Source of the DNA: Streptomyces chattanoogensis
GTDB taxonomy: Bacteria; Actinomycetota; Actinomycetes; Streptomycetales; Streptomycetaceae
DNA: 64,000 bases
Assembly (NCBI RefSeq): GCF_001294335.1
Contig: NZ_LGKG01000142.1
Location: 1 to 64,000, forward strand
Reading direction: 5' to 3'
Shown: positions 31,899-39,905 of the stretch, in pieces
Position numbering within the stretch: the first letter of the stretch is position 1
Layout: each line of letters opens with the position of its first letter
The notes under the pieces: generated by a model
Told to the model about the DNA's origin: nothing
Database searches by the model: none
The model's input: only the letters and a program-made list of their open reading frames with translations
Position numbers and translations under genes: made by a program

Positions 31899-33725
31899 TC
31901 AGTGGTCAGCGACACGGGGTTCCTTGGGGGTGAGGGCGAGGGCGGACGGGGTGGCGTGGTCCCGGAGGAAGGTGAGCAGGGCGCGGGCGGTGGCGTCGTT
32001 CTGCCGGAAGGCGGGGGCGTTGGTACGGGGGCGGGCGAAGGCACCGGCGGCGCGGGCGTCGGTGCCCGGGCCGAGGGCGAAGCGGCGCGGGTGCGGGCGG
32101 CCGGAGCGGTCCAGGATCCGGCCGTCGGCGGGTGCCACGGCCAGCAGTCCGGCGGGGGTGGCGGCCGCGCCGTCGGTGTGCAGCGACCGCAGCAGGGCGT
32201 CCCGAGTGTGCGCGACGGTCGGCTCGGGAAGCCGCGCCTCCACCAGCGCCCGGGCCTCGACCGGCTCCCTGGGCACGGTGGCGCTCTCGGCGCGGAACAG
32301 CCCGCGCCGCTCGTCGGCGGTGACGGTGAGGTCGGCGCCGAGGAAGCGCACCACACCGGCCCGGGAGAGCGCGAGAAGCTGCCGCAGCCGCGGTCCCGGC
32401 GGCCCGGAGGCGAGATAGCTGAAGAAGCCGTGCCACCAGGGGCCGCGGTCGCCGATCCGGATCAGCTGGCCGTAGACCGACAGCAGCGCAAGGAAGACCG
32501 CCAGGTCGGGGCTGTACGCGGGGTCGTGGCGGCGCGCGAGGTCGGCCTCGATGTAGCCGCGCAACCCCTCTTGCAGGGCCTCGCCGTCGGGGTAGCGGAC
32601 ACCGGCCAGCGGATGGTCCAGGGCCGCCGGGTCGAAGCGGTCGGCGGGGTCCGGGACTGCGGTGCCGACCAGGGCCTGGAGCGCGGCGCTGCCGGGGTCG
32701 GCGGCGGCGTACTTCTCCTCGAAGTCCGGCCAGTTCATCCGGGTGCGCTCGCGGTGGGCGGTGAACAGCCGGTGGTAGTGGGCGAAGCCCAGCTCCTTGT
32801 CGATCAGCGGCCAGACGTCGCGCCGGAAGTCGGGCCCGCCGGGCCGTGCGAGCAGCGCGTCGACCTGCTCCGGGCCGAAGAAGCGCGGCACCGGCGGCCG
32901 TTCGCCGGCCGGCTCGTAGCCGATCTTGGAGTGGTACGGGACGCCGCGCCGCGAGCCGACGTGCAGGACCGGCTCGCGGCCCGAGGGCCGGTAGACCAGC
33001 CGGCCGTCGGCCCCGGTGGCGTACGTACCGCCGCGCCCCTCGGTCAGCAGCACCATCAGATCGATGAAGGCCAGACCGAAGCCGCGTACGAGGACCGGCT
33101 CGCCCGGCCGGAGCGCGCTCAGATCGGCGTCGGCGGTGAAGGCGGGCGGCAGGTGGGTCAGGCCGTGACGGGCGGCGAAGTCGCTCAACTCCCGTTGTTC
33201 CGGCGGTAGTTCGGATTCCAGGTGCCCCAGGGTCAGCACCACCAGATCGGCGGCGAGCGGTGCGGGACGGCCCTCCAGCCACACCTCCTGGCGGCCGTCG
33301 CGCGGACCGGTGACGCGTACGGCCCTGCGGCGGTGCTCGTGGACGGCGATGCGCGGCGGCAGGGCGGCCACCGACTGCTCGTAGACCCAGCTCAGATAGG
33401 CGCCCTGTTCCCGCCGGCCGGGGAAGGTCTGCCCGTCGGCGCCGGACCACTCGGCGAAGGTGGGGCCCGGCCGGACCGGACCCGCCATCTCCACACTCTC
33501 GTCGGTGAACATGGTGACGTCCTCCGCGGTGGAGTTCATCCATAGCAGCAACGACTGGTCGGCGCGCCAGATGCGGCCGCCGCCGGGCGGGTACGGGTCG
33601 ACAAGGTGCAGGTCAAGGGGCCGGTCGGGGTACAGCTCGGGGGCGTTGGCGGCGAGCCGCTCGACCAGCCCGGTGCCCCGGGGCCCGGCGCCGACGATCA
33701 CCACGGAGGGGCGGGCGGGGGTCAC
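31899..33725 (-). CDS. FAD/NAD(P)-binding oxidoreductase, NAD_binding_9 type
   Basis: This 608-residue flavoprotein has an N-terminal dinucleotide site VVIVGAGPRGTG (8-19), followed by LHLVDPYPPGGGRIWRADQ and a second glycine-rich turn at LVRGFGLAFIDLMVLLTEGRGG. I place it in the FAD-NAD(P)-binding (NAD_binding_9) group, relatives of N-hydroxylating monooxygenases. The GTG start overlaps the permease stop by 4 nt (GTGA). Such genes often sit beside ABC importers and LLM monooxygenases in actinobacteria. A reductase or monooxygenase step on the imported solute is inferred, not shown. Confidence 0.75.
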   Translation of the reverse strand: MTPARPSVVIVGAGPRGTGLVERLAANAPELYPDRPLDLHLVDPYPPGGGRIWRADQSLLLWMNSTAEDVTMFTDESVEMAGPVRPGPTFAEWSGADGQTFPGRREQGAYLSWVYEQSVAALPPRIAVHEHRRRAVRVTGPRDGRQEVWLEGRPAPLAADLVVLTLGHLESELPPEQRELSDFAARHGLTHLPPAFTADADLSALRPGEPVLVRGFGLAFIDLMVLLTEGRGGTYATGADGRLVYRPSGREPVLHVGSRRGVPYHSKIGYEPAGERPPVPRFFGPEQVDALLARPGGPDFRRDVWPLIDKELGFAHYHRLFTAHRERTRMNWPDFEEKYAAADPGSAALQALVGTAVPDPADRFDPAALDHPLAGVRYPDGEALQEGLRGYIEADLARRHDPAYSPDLAVFLALLSVYGQLIRIGDRGPWWHGFFSYLASGPPGPRLRQLLALSRAGVVRFLGADLTVTADERRGLFRAESATVPREPVEARALVEARLPEPTVAHTRDALLRSLHTDGAAATPAGLLAVAPADGRILDRSGRPHPRRFALGPGTDARAAGAFARPRTNAPAFRQNDATARALLTFLRDHATPSALALTPKEPRVADH

Positions 33726-34597
33726 CGGGCACCGGCCGTCCCGCGGGCGTAGTGCCGCTCGAGGTAGTGCTGCCCGACGCCGAGCACCGAGGTGACCAGG
33801 ACGTACCAGAGGGTGGCGACCAGCAGCAGCGGGATGACCTGGTAGGTGCGGTGGTAGACCAGCTGGACGGAGTAGAGCAGGTCCTGGACGGCGATGACGC
33901 TGACGATGGAGGTGCCCTTGAGGGTGCCGATCAGCATGTTTCCGGCCGGCGGCACGATCGCCCGCATCGCCTGCGGCAGCACGATCCGGCGCAGCCGCCG
34001 ACGCGCGCCGAGGCCCAGCGACTGGGCGGCCTCCAGCTGGCCCCTCTCGACGGAGAGGATGCCGCCGCGGACGACCTCGGTGGCGTAGGCGGCCTCGTGC
34101 AGGGTGAGGCCGATGACGGCGACGGCGACCGGGCTCAGCAGATTGACGGTCCTGATGCCGAGGACCGTCGGGTACAACGCCCCGATGTTGAACCAGAACA
34201 GCAGCTGCACCAGGATCGGCGTCGACCGGAAGAGCCAGACATAGCCCCAGCTGACGCCGCGCAGCACGGGGTTGGCGGACAGCCGCATCGTGGCGAGCAG
34301 GGTGCCCAGGGCGAAGCCGAGCGCCATGACGACGGCGGTCAGCCAGAGGGTGAGGCCCAGGCCACGCAGTACGGCGGTGGTCAGGAAGTAGTCGGCGACG
34401 ACGTCCCATTGGAAGGCGTCGTTGCGGACGACGGAGAGGGCGGCCGGCGTCAGCAGGACGAGGACGGCGACGGCCGCGGTCCACTGCCCGGTGCGGCGGC
34501 GCGGCACGATGCGCGGGGCGGTGGGTGCGTCCGTCCGGCCGGGCGGGGCCGGGACCGGTTCGGCGAGGGTGTCGGAGGCTGGGTCTGCCAGGGACAT
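33722..34597 (-). CDS. ABC transporter permease, polar amino-acid (HisM/GlnP) type
   Basis: This 291-residue protein has a Pro-rich cytoplasmic N-terminus, about six transmembrane helices, and the EAA loop EAAQSLGLGARRRLRRIVLPQAMRAIVPPAGN that docks with the ATPase. It includes RSTPILVQLLFWFN, a family signature. It is the first gene of the minus operon. The start MSLADP was chosen over a longer ORF that runs through the divergent promoter. It pairs with the ATPase at 30901-31686 and the binding protein at 36646-37596. Confidence 0.9.
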   Translation of the reverse strand: MSLADPASDTLAEPVPAPPGRTDAPTAPRIVPRRRTGQWTAAVAVLVLLTPAALSVVRNDAFQWDVVADYFLTTAVLRGLGLTLWLTAVVMALGFALGTLLATMRLSANPVLRGVSWGYVWLFRSTPILVQLLFWFNIGALYPTVLGIRTVNLLSPVAVAVIGLTLHEAAYATEVVRGGILSVERGQLEAAQSLGLGARRRLRRIVLPQAMRAIVPPAGNMLIGTLKGTSIVSVIAVQDLLYSVQLVYHRTYQVIPLLLVATLWYVLVTSVLGVGQHYLERHYARGTAGAR

Positions 34598-35069
34598 GCG
34601 AAGGCTCCGTGGATACCGTGATCGAACACGGGAGTTGAGCGCCTTCACACAGGCAGAGCGCGTGATGCGGAATGCATGACGCGGAATGCGGCGGGCCGCG
34701 CCCCTCAGCACGAACCGGTTCTTGAGGCTAAGCGGCGAACACGGCGCGCTGTCAAGGCCATCCAGACCGTTGTCCACATTGTGGACAGTGCCCCGGCATG
34801 CAGTTGACGCGGAAACGGATGCCTGCTCCACTTGGCCGCATGCACCCACGGCAGCGGCTGGTCACCCGGGACCACATCGACTTCGGTCGTGTGTGGTCGT
34901 CGTCCTGTTGAGCTGACCCCCTGCCCTGCAGCCCGCCGTCCCTGAAGCGGGCCGTTTCGCGGTTCTTCCTCTTTCGTCAGCCGCGCGCCTTCACACTTCG
35001 CGCCGCCGTCCGGCGCACCCTCCCCTCGCTCGTACCTTTTCCGTCGGCCCGCTCAGAGAAGGGCGCGGT
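34598..35069. other. divergent promoter region of the two sulfur/amino-acid-like operons
   Basis: There is no gene. It holds the palindrome at 34771-34787, a tandem 13-bp direct repeat TGAYGCGGAATGC (34663-34675, 34677-34689), and GAACCGGTTC (34712-34721). Both flanking operons probably share regulation through this region. Confidence 0.6.
34771..34787. promoter_or_regulatory. operator palindrome of the divergent operons
   Basis: TGTCCACA-T-TGTGGACA is a perfect inverted repeat with 8-nt arms around one base, about 174 nt upstream of the permease gene and 283 nt upstream of the LLM gene. Confidence 0.65.
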
Positions 35070-36158
35070 ATGCGCTTCGGCGTCATGACCTTGATCGACA
35101 ACGTCCCGGACGCCCTGTCCGGGCACCTCCTCTCCCCCTCCGAACGCCTCCGCGAGGTCGTCGAACTCGCCGTACTGGCCGAGGAGTTGGGCTTCGATGC
35201 GTTCGGTGTCGGGGAGCGACACGGCCCGCCGTTCCTGTCCAGCTCGCCGCCGGCGGTGCTGGGCGCGATCGCCGCCCGTACGCATCGCATCCGGCTGTTC
35301 ACCACCGTCACGGTGATCTCCACCCTCGATCCGGTACGGGTCGCCGAGGACTACGCCACCGTCGACCAGCTCTCCGGCGGCCGGCTGGAGCTGACCATCG
35401 GCAAGGGCAACGCCCCCGAGCCCTGGCAGCTCTTCGGCCGTGAGGTGGCCGACCAGTACGCGCTCCAGGAGGAGAACTACGAGCTGCTGCGGCGGCTGTG
35501 GAGTGAGGAGAAGGTCACCTGGTCCGGCCGGTTCCGGCCGCCGCTGAAGGAGGCGACCGCGCTCCCCCGCCCGTATCAGCAGCCGCCCACCATCTGGCAC
35601 GGCAGCGCCACCAGCGAACGCTCGGTGGAGCTGGCCGCGCTGTGGGGCGATCCGGTCTTCGCCGCCAACGCCGTTCAGCCGGTGGCCAATTACGCCAAGC
35701 TGATCGACCACTACCGCGCCCGCTGGGAGGACTACGGGCACGATCCCTCCGCCGCGGTGGTCGGCTCCGGCGGCATCCTCTACGCCGCGCCCGACGACCA
35801 CACCGCCCGCCGCGAGTTCGCGCCGTACTACGAAACGGCCGTCGCCGCCCGCGACGTCCCCGGGAACAACACCCCGTTCCGGACCCTGGACGACGCCGCC
35901 GACCACGGCCCGGTGCTCGTCGGCTCCCCGCGGCGGATCACCGACAAGATCCTCGAGCAGCACCACGCCTACGGCCACACGCTGCAGTTCTTCTCGGTGG
36001 AGAGCGCCGGGCTGCCCTTCCACCGCAAGGCCGAGGTGCTGCGGCTCACCGCCGCCGAGGTGCTGCCGCAGCTGCGCGCGGAACTGCCCGACCAGCTGCC
36101 CTGGCCGGCCGCCCCCGCTCCCGCCCTGCCGCCGCTCGCCGGAGAGGGGGTCCGATGA
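35070..36158 (+). CDS. LLM-class flavin-dependent monooxygenase
   Basis: This 362-residue luciferase-like enzyme begins MRFGVMTLID. It shows LGFDAFGVGERHGPPFLSSSPPAVLGAIAARTHRIRLFTTVTVISTLDPVRVAEDYATVDQLSGGRLELTIGKG, the classical N-terminal barrel order of the bacterial luciferase-type family. It starts the plus-strand operon LLM-GNAT-binding protein, joined by ATGA overlaps. Together with the ABC genes this resembles the B. subtilis ytmI/tcy locus for S-alkyl-cysteine uptake and C-S bond cleavage. The exact substrate is inferred only. Confidence 0.85.
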   Translation: MRFGVMTLIDNVPDALSGHLLSPSERLREVVELAVLAEELGFDAFGVGERHGPPFLSSSPPAVLGAIAARTHRIRLFTTVTVISTLDPVRVAEDYATVDQLSGGRLELTIGKGNAPEPWQLFGREVADQYALQEENYELLRRLWSEEKVTWSGRFRPPLKEATALPRPYQQPPTIWHGSATSERSVELAALWGDPVFAANAVQPVANYAKLIDHYRARWEDYGHDPSAAVVGSGGILYAAPDDHTARREFAPYYETAVAARDVPGNNTPFRTLDDAADHGPVLVGSPRRITDKILEQHHAYGHTLQFFSVESAGLPFHRKAEVLRLTAAEVLPQLRAELPDQLPWPAAPAPALPPLAGEGVR

Positions 36159-36649
36159 CTCTGCCGGCCACCGGGCCGACGGTGCTGCACACCACCGTCA
36201 CCGACCCGCTCGCCCGCCCTCTGCTGGACGAGCTGACCCACGAATACAGCACCCGGTACGACAGGCCCGTCGACCTCGGCCTGGAGTACCCCGCCGACGA
36301 GTTCACCCGGGCCAGGGGCGGCGCGTTCCTGCTGCTGCTGGAGGACGGCGAGCCCGTCGCCGGGGGCGCCTACCGGCGCTATGACGCGGCCACCGCCGAG
36401 CTCAAACGGATCTGGACGCACTCCGCGCACCGCCGGCGCGGCCTGGCCCGGCGGGTGCTCGACGTCCTGGAGCGGGAGGCCGCGGCCCACGGCTACACCC
36501 GCATCCATCTGACGACCGGGCCCCGGCAGCCGGAGGCGAAGGGCCTCTATCTGGCCGCGGGCTACCACCCGCTGTTCGACCTGACCGCCGCCCCGGAATC
36601 CATCGGCCCGCTGCCCTTCGAAAAGCATCTGGAGACCCCGCGCCCATGA
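36155..36649 (+). CDS. GNAT N-acetyltransferase
   Basis: This 164-residue single GNAT domain has the acetyl-CoA loop AHRRRGLARRVLDVLE (about residues 89-104) and the late RQPEAKGLYLAAGYHPLF motif. It overlaps both neighbours by 4 nt, so it is translated with the LLM monooxygenase and the binding protein. In the B. subtilis S-(2-succino)cysteine pathway a GNAT acetylates the imported amino acid before flavin-dependent oxidation. An analogous role fits here but is not proven. Confidence 0.85.
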   Translation: MTLPATGPTVLHTTVTDPLARPLLDELTHEYSTRYDRPVDLGLEYPADEFTRARGGAFLLLLEDGEPVAGGAYRRYDAATAELKRIWTHSAHRRRGLARRVLDVLEREAAAHGYTRIHLTTGPRQPEAKGLYLAAGYHPLFDLTAAPESIGPLPFEKHLETPRP

Positions 36650-37596
36650 CCGGAACCACGCCCCGCACCGCCGCGCTGCGCACCGCCGCCTTCCTCACCA
36701 CCGCGGCGCTGGCGCTCACCGCCTGCGGCTCGGGCGACCCGGCGGACGCCCCGGCGGGGGCGGCGGGCCCGAAGGCGGCCGGGATCCCCACCACGGACGT
36801 GGTCTCGGACATCAAGAAGGACCGGGCCGCCGCCGGGCTGCTCCCCGCGGACGTCCGCAAACGGGGCACCCTCTCCCTCGCCGCCAGCGTCGGCACCCCG
36901 CCCGGCTCCGCCTACCTGGCCGACGGCAGGACCCTGGCCGGCCAGGACATCGACTTCGCGGATGCGGTGGGCAGGGTCCTCGGCATCCGGATCCGGCGCG
37001 AGGTGGCGAGCTTCGAGGCGATCCTGCCCGCGCTCGGCAGCGGCAAGTACGACGTGGGCACCGGCAACTTCGGCGTCACCGACGAGCGCCGCAGAACCCT
37101 CGACTTCGTCACCTACATCAATGACGGCCAGGGGTTCGCGGCACGCAAGGACAGCCCCCTGAAGAAGGTCACCTCGCTGGCGCAGCTGTGCGGGCTGACG
37201 GTCGCCACCGGCGCCGGCACCACCTTCGAGGCCACGCTGGAGGAGAACGCGCACCTCTGCAAGGACGCGGGGAAGAAGCCGTACGACGTGAAGACCTACG
37301 CCGATCAGGGCCCGCTGTGGATCTCCCTGCAACAGGGGCGCAGCGATGTGGTGATGAGCACCATCAACGGGCTGCGCTACGCGGTGAAGCAGCAGCCGGG
37401 GCTGCGGTTCCTCAACGAGTTCAAGCGGCTGGACGTCGGCTTCGCGTTCAAGAAGGGGACGCCGCTGGCACCCGCCTTCCGGGCCGCCGTCAACCGGTTG
37501 GAGAAGGACGGGAGTTACGACCGGATCCTGAAGAAGTGGGGCACCGGCGCCTCGGCGATCAAGGAGGCGCGGATCAGCCCGCCCGAGACCGGGTGA
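36646..37596 (+). CDS. ABC transporter substrate-binding lipoprotein, amino-acid type
   Basis: This 316-residue lipoprotein has a signal peptide with lipobox Leu-Thr-Ala-Cys (Cys27). The periplasmic-binding-protein type 2 fold follows, with RGTLSLAASVGTPPGSAYLADG, GQDIDFADAVGRVLGIR and KYDVGTGNFGVTDERRRTLDFVTY in the order seen in SBP_bac_3 proteins. It captures a polar amino-acid-like solute outside the membrane. It is the last gene of the plus operon and supplies the divergent permease and ATPase, whose own binding protein has decayed. Confidence 0.9.
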   Translation: MTGTTPRTAALRTAAFLTTAALALTACGSGDPADAPAGAAGPKAAGIPTTDVVSDIKKDRAAAGLLPADVRKRGTLSLAASVGTPPGSAYLADGRTLAGQDIDFADAVGRVLGIRIRREVASFEAILPALGSGKYDVGTGNFGVTDERRRTLDFVTYINDGQGFAARKDSPLKKVTSLAQLCGLTVATGAGTTFEATLEENAHLCKDAGKKPYDVKTYADQGPLWISLQQGRSDVVMSTINGLRYAVKQQPGLRFLNEFKRLDVGFAFKKGTPLAPAFRAAVNRLEKDGSYDRILKKWGTGASAIKEARISPPETG

Positions 37597-37970
37597 GCCG
37601 GGGCGGGCACGGCCGGCGGAGCCCTCGGAGGCGTTCCGCGGGACACAGAAGGGAATCTGCTGCCGCGTCAGCCACCCTCCAATGGGCCAGTCACCCGGCC
37701 ACCGGTCCGCCGGAACCGGCCTCCGGGCTGGGCCCGGGTTTCATGACCACTTGTCGACATCTACGGTCAGGTACCGACCGTGATGTCCATCGCACTGTCA
37801 GTTTCTTGCAGGGGCGCACGAACTGACGACACGCCACCCTCTTTGCACCAGATGTGTCACGAACCCCCCGTGCGGCGGCTATCCACTTGGCACACCCTCC
37901 GCATCATGCACGACGATAGGGGTCGGAACACGGAAAGACGGAACACCATCGCGGGTGAGAGGAGGCGTCA
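37597..37970 (+). other. promoter region of sflA
   Basis: No gene is visible in this 374-nt gap. A TTGGCA at about 37891 and a GATAGG at about 37915 could form a promoter. AGAGGAGG directly precedes the sflA ATG. Confidence 0.35.
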
Positions 37971-38420
37971 ATGGGATCGGTGCGCAAGGCGAGTGCCTGG
38001 CTTGGCCTCGTCGACGACAACGATGACGAGCGCTACTACGACGACGACTACGCCGAGGGACCCGAGTCCGCCGCCCCGGCCGGCGAGCCCTGGGTGACCG
38101 ACCCCCGGGTACAGGTGGCCGGGCGGACCGCGCACGACCAGGGCACCCGTATCGCCACGGTCACCCCGGAGGGATTCGGCGACGCCCGGGGAATCGGCGA
38201 GCTCTTCCGCGACGGCGTCCCGGTGATCGTCAACCTGACCGCCATGGACCCCGCCGACGCCAAGCGCGTGGTGGACTTCTGCGCGGGCCTGATCTTCGGC
38301 CTGCGCGGCTCGATCGACCGCGTGGCCACCCGGGTGTTCCTGCTCACCCCGCCCGCCTACAAGGTGGTGAGCGGCGGCCAGGAAGGCCACCGCAACGGCG
38401 GCTTCTTCAACCAGAGCTGA
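37971..38420 (+). CDS. sflA: SepF-family protein, SflA-like
   Basis: This 149-residue cell-division protein starts with a short amphipathic helix ([14 protein letters not shown]), as expected for SepF membrane binding, then an acidic Asp/Tyr linker (16-28). The SepF/DUF552 core follows (about 60-140, [67 protein letters not shown]). Streptomyces has SepF and two SepF-like proteins, SflA and SflB. The genomic neighbourhood, away from ftsZ, and remembered position near SCO1749 favour SflA. It affects FtsZ behaviour during branching and sporulation. Confidence 0.82.
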   Translation: MGSVRKASAWLGLVDDNDDERYYDDDYAEGPESAAPAGEPWVTDPRVQVAGRTAHDQGTRIATVTPEGFGDARGIGELFRDGVPVIVNLTAMDPADAKRVVDFCAGLIFGLRGSIDRVATRVFLLTPPAYKVVSGGQEGHRNGGFFNQS

Positions 38421-38465
38421 CCGGGACCCGGAATACCCCCCTGCCCCACCGCGTTGTGGACCCGC

Positions 38466-38514
38466 AGGGGGCGCTCGCATCCCCTAGGGGATCTGTTCGA
38501 ACGCCCCCTAGGGG
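38466..38514. terminator. nested palindromes between sflA and gcdH
   Basis: An outer repeat AGGGGGCG / CGCCCCCT (38466-38473, 38502-38509) encloses the perfect 14-bp ATCCCCTAGGGGAT (38479-38492). A second CCCCTAGGGG is at 38505-38514. The structure lies between convergent genes and probably terminates both. Confidence 0.6.
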
Positions 38515-38540
38515 ACACCACGCCCAGGGCCCCGAGCGTC

Positions 38541-39746
38541 TCACCGGAACGCGTCGAGCCCGGTGAGCGCCTTCCCCAGCACCAGCTGATGCATCTCGAC
38601 GGTGCCCTCGTAGGTCAGCACCGATTCGAGATTGGTGGCATGCCGCATGACGGGGTACTCCAGCGAGATCCCGTTGGCGCCCAGGATCGTGCGGGCGGTG
38701 CGGCAGATCTCGATGGCCTCACGGACGTTGTTCAGCTTGCCGAAGCTGACCTGCTCGGGGCGCAGCCGTCCCGCGTCCATCCGCAGCCCCAGGTGATGGG
38801 CCAGCAGAATTCCCTTGTGCAGCTCGACGGCCATATCGGCGAGCTTGGCCTGGGTGAGCTGGAAGCCGCCGATGGGCCTGCCGAACTGCTCGCGGTGCTT
38901 CGCGTAGTCCAGTGCCGCCTCGAAGCTGGACCGGGCGGCCCCCATGGAGCCCCAGACGATGCCGTACCGGGCGTGGCTCAGACAGCTCAGCGGACCGCGC
39001 AGCCCGGTGACCTCGGGGAGTACGGCATCGGCGGGCAGCCGTACGTCGTCCATGACGAGTTCGCTGGTGACCGAGGCGCGCAGGGACCACTTGTGCCGGA
39101 TCTCGGGGGCCGAGAATCCGGGGGTGTCGGTGGGGACGGCGAAGCCGCGGATGCCGTCGTCGGTACGGGCCCAGACCACCGCGACACCGGCCACCGAGCC
39201 ATTGGTGATCCACATCTTGCGGCCGTTGAGCACCCAGTCCCCGCCGTCCTTCTTGGCGTAGGTGCGCATACCGGCGGGGTCCGAGCCGTGGTCCGGCTCG
39301 GTCAGGCCGAAGCAGCCGATGATCTCGCCCGCGGCCATGCCCGGCAGCCACCGCTGCTTCTGCTCCTCGGAGCCGAAGCGCCAGATCGCGTACATGGCGA
39401 GCGAGCCCTGGACGGACACCAGGGAGCGGATGCCGGAGTCGGCGGCCTCCAGCTCCAGGCAGGCCAGGCCGTACTGGACGGCGGAGGCGCCGGCGCAGCC
39501 GTAGCCGGTGAGGGACATGCCGAGGGCGCCGATCGAGCCGAGCTCGCGGGCCAGTTCGCGGATGCCGGGCAGTTCGCCGTCCTCGTACCACTGCGCGATC
39601 TGCGGCAGGACGCGGTCGGCGGCCCACTGGCGGACGGTGCCGCGGACCGCGCGGTCCTCGTCGGTGAGCAGATCGTCGATGCCCAGCGGGTCACCGGGAT
39701 CGAACGGCGGGACCGACGGGGAAGCTGAGGACGGCGTTGCGGGCAT
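38541..39746 (-). CDS. acyl-CoA dehydrogenase, glutaryl-CoA dehydrogenase-like
   Basis: This 401-residue FAD enzyme oxidises an acyl-CoA. It shows the ACAD signatures CFGLTEPDHGSDPAGM (about 144-159) and KMWITNG, the FGRPIGGFQLTQAKLADM block, and a C-terminal LTYEGT with the likely catalytic Glu, as in glutaryl-CoA dehydrogenases, which also decarboxylate. Arg at SxxARYGIVWG also matches the GCDH group. It is monocistronic and divergent in operon terms from nothing nearby: the MFS gene upstream is on the same strand. Direct repeats at 39788-39833 lie in its promoter. Confidence 0.87.
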   Translation of the reverse strand: MPATPSSASPSVPPFDPGDPLGIDDLLTDEDRAVRGTVRQWAADRVLPQIAQWYEDGELPGIRELARELGSIGALGMSLTGYGCAGASAVQYGLACLELEAADSGIRSLVSVQGSLAMYAIWRFGSEEQKQRWLPGMAAGEIIGCFGLTEPDHGSDPAGMRTYAKKDGGDWVLNGRKMWITNGSVAGVAVVWARTDDGIRGFAVPTDTPGFSAPEIRHKWSLRASVTSELVMDDVRLPADAVLPEVTGLRGPLSCLSHARYGIVWGSMGAARSSFEAALDYAKHREQFGRPIGGFQLTQAKLADMAVELHKGILLAHHLGLRMDAGRLRPEQVSFGKLNNVREAIEICRTARTILGANGISLEYPVMRHATNLESVLTYEGTVEMHQLVLGKALTGLDAFR

Positions 39747-39787
39747 GCGGGCCTCCGGCAGGTTCAGCGCTCGCGCGTGGCGGGAGC

Positions 39788-39833
39788 GTAAAACTCACAG
39801 CGGTAGTCAGGTAAAACTAGCGGTGGTAGTTAC
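39788..39833. repeat. two 23-bp direct repeats upstream of the acyl-CoA dehydrogenase
   Basis: GTAAAACTcacAGCGGTAGT (from 39788) and GTAAAACTAGCGGTGGTAGT (from 39811) are adjacent related units in an AT-rich patch 42 nt before the dehydrogenase start. They look like regulator-binding sites. Confidence 0.55.
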
Positions 39834-39905
39834 ACCCGCCCGACGGTACGGGCCCGCCGCCGGCCGGGCAAGGGCCGGCACGGCGGGGTACGGGAACGGC
39901 CGAGG

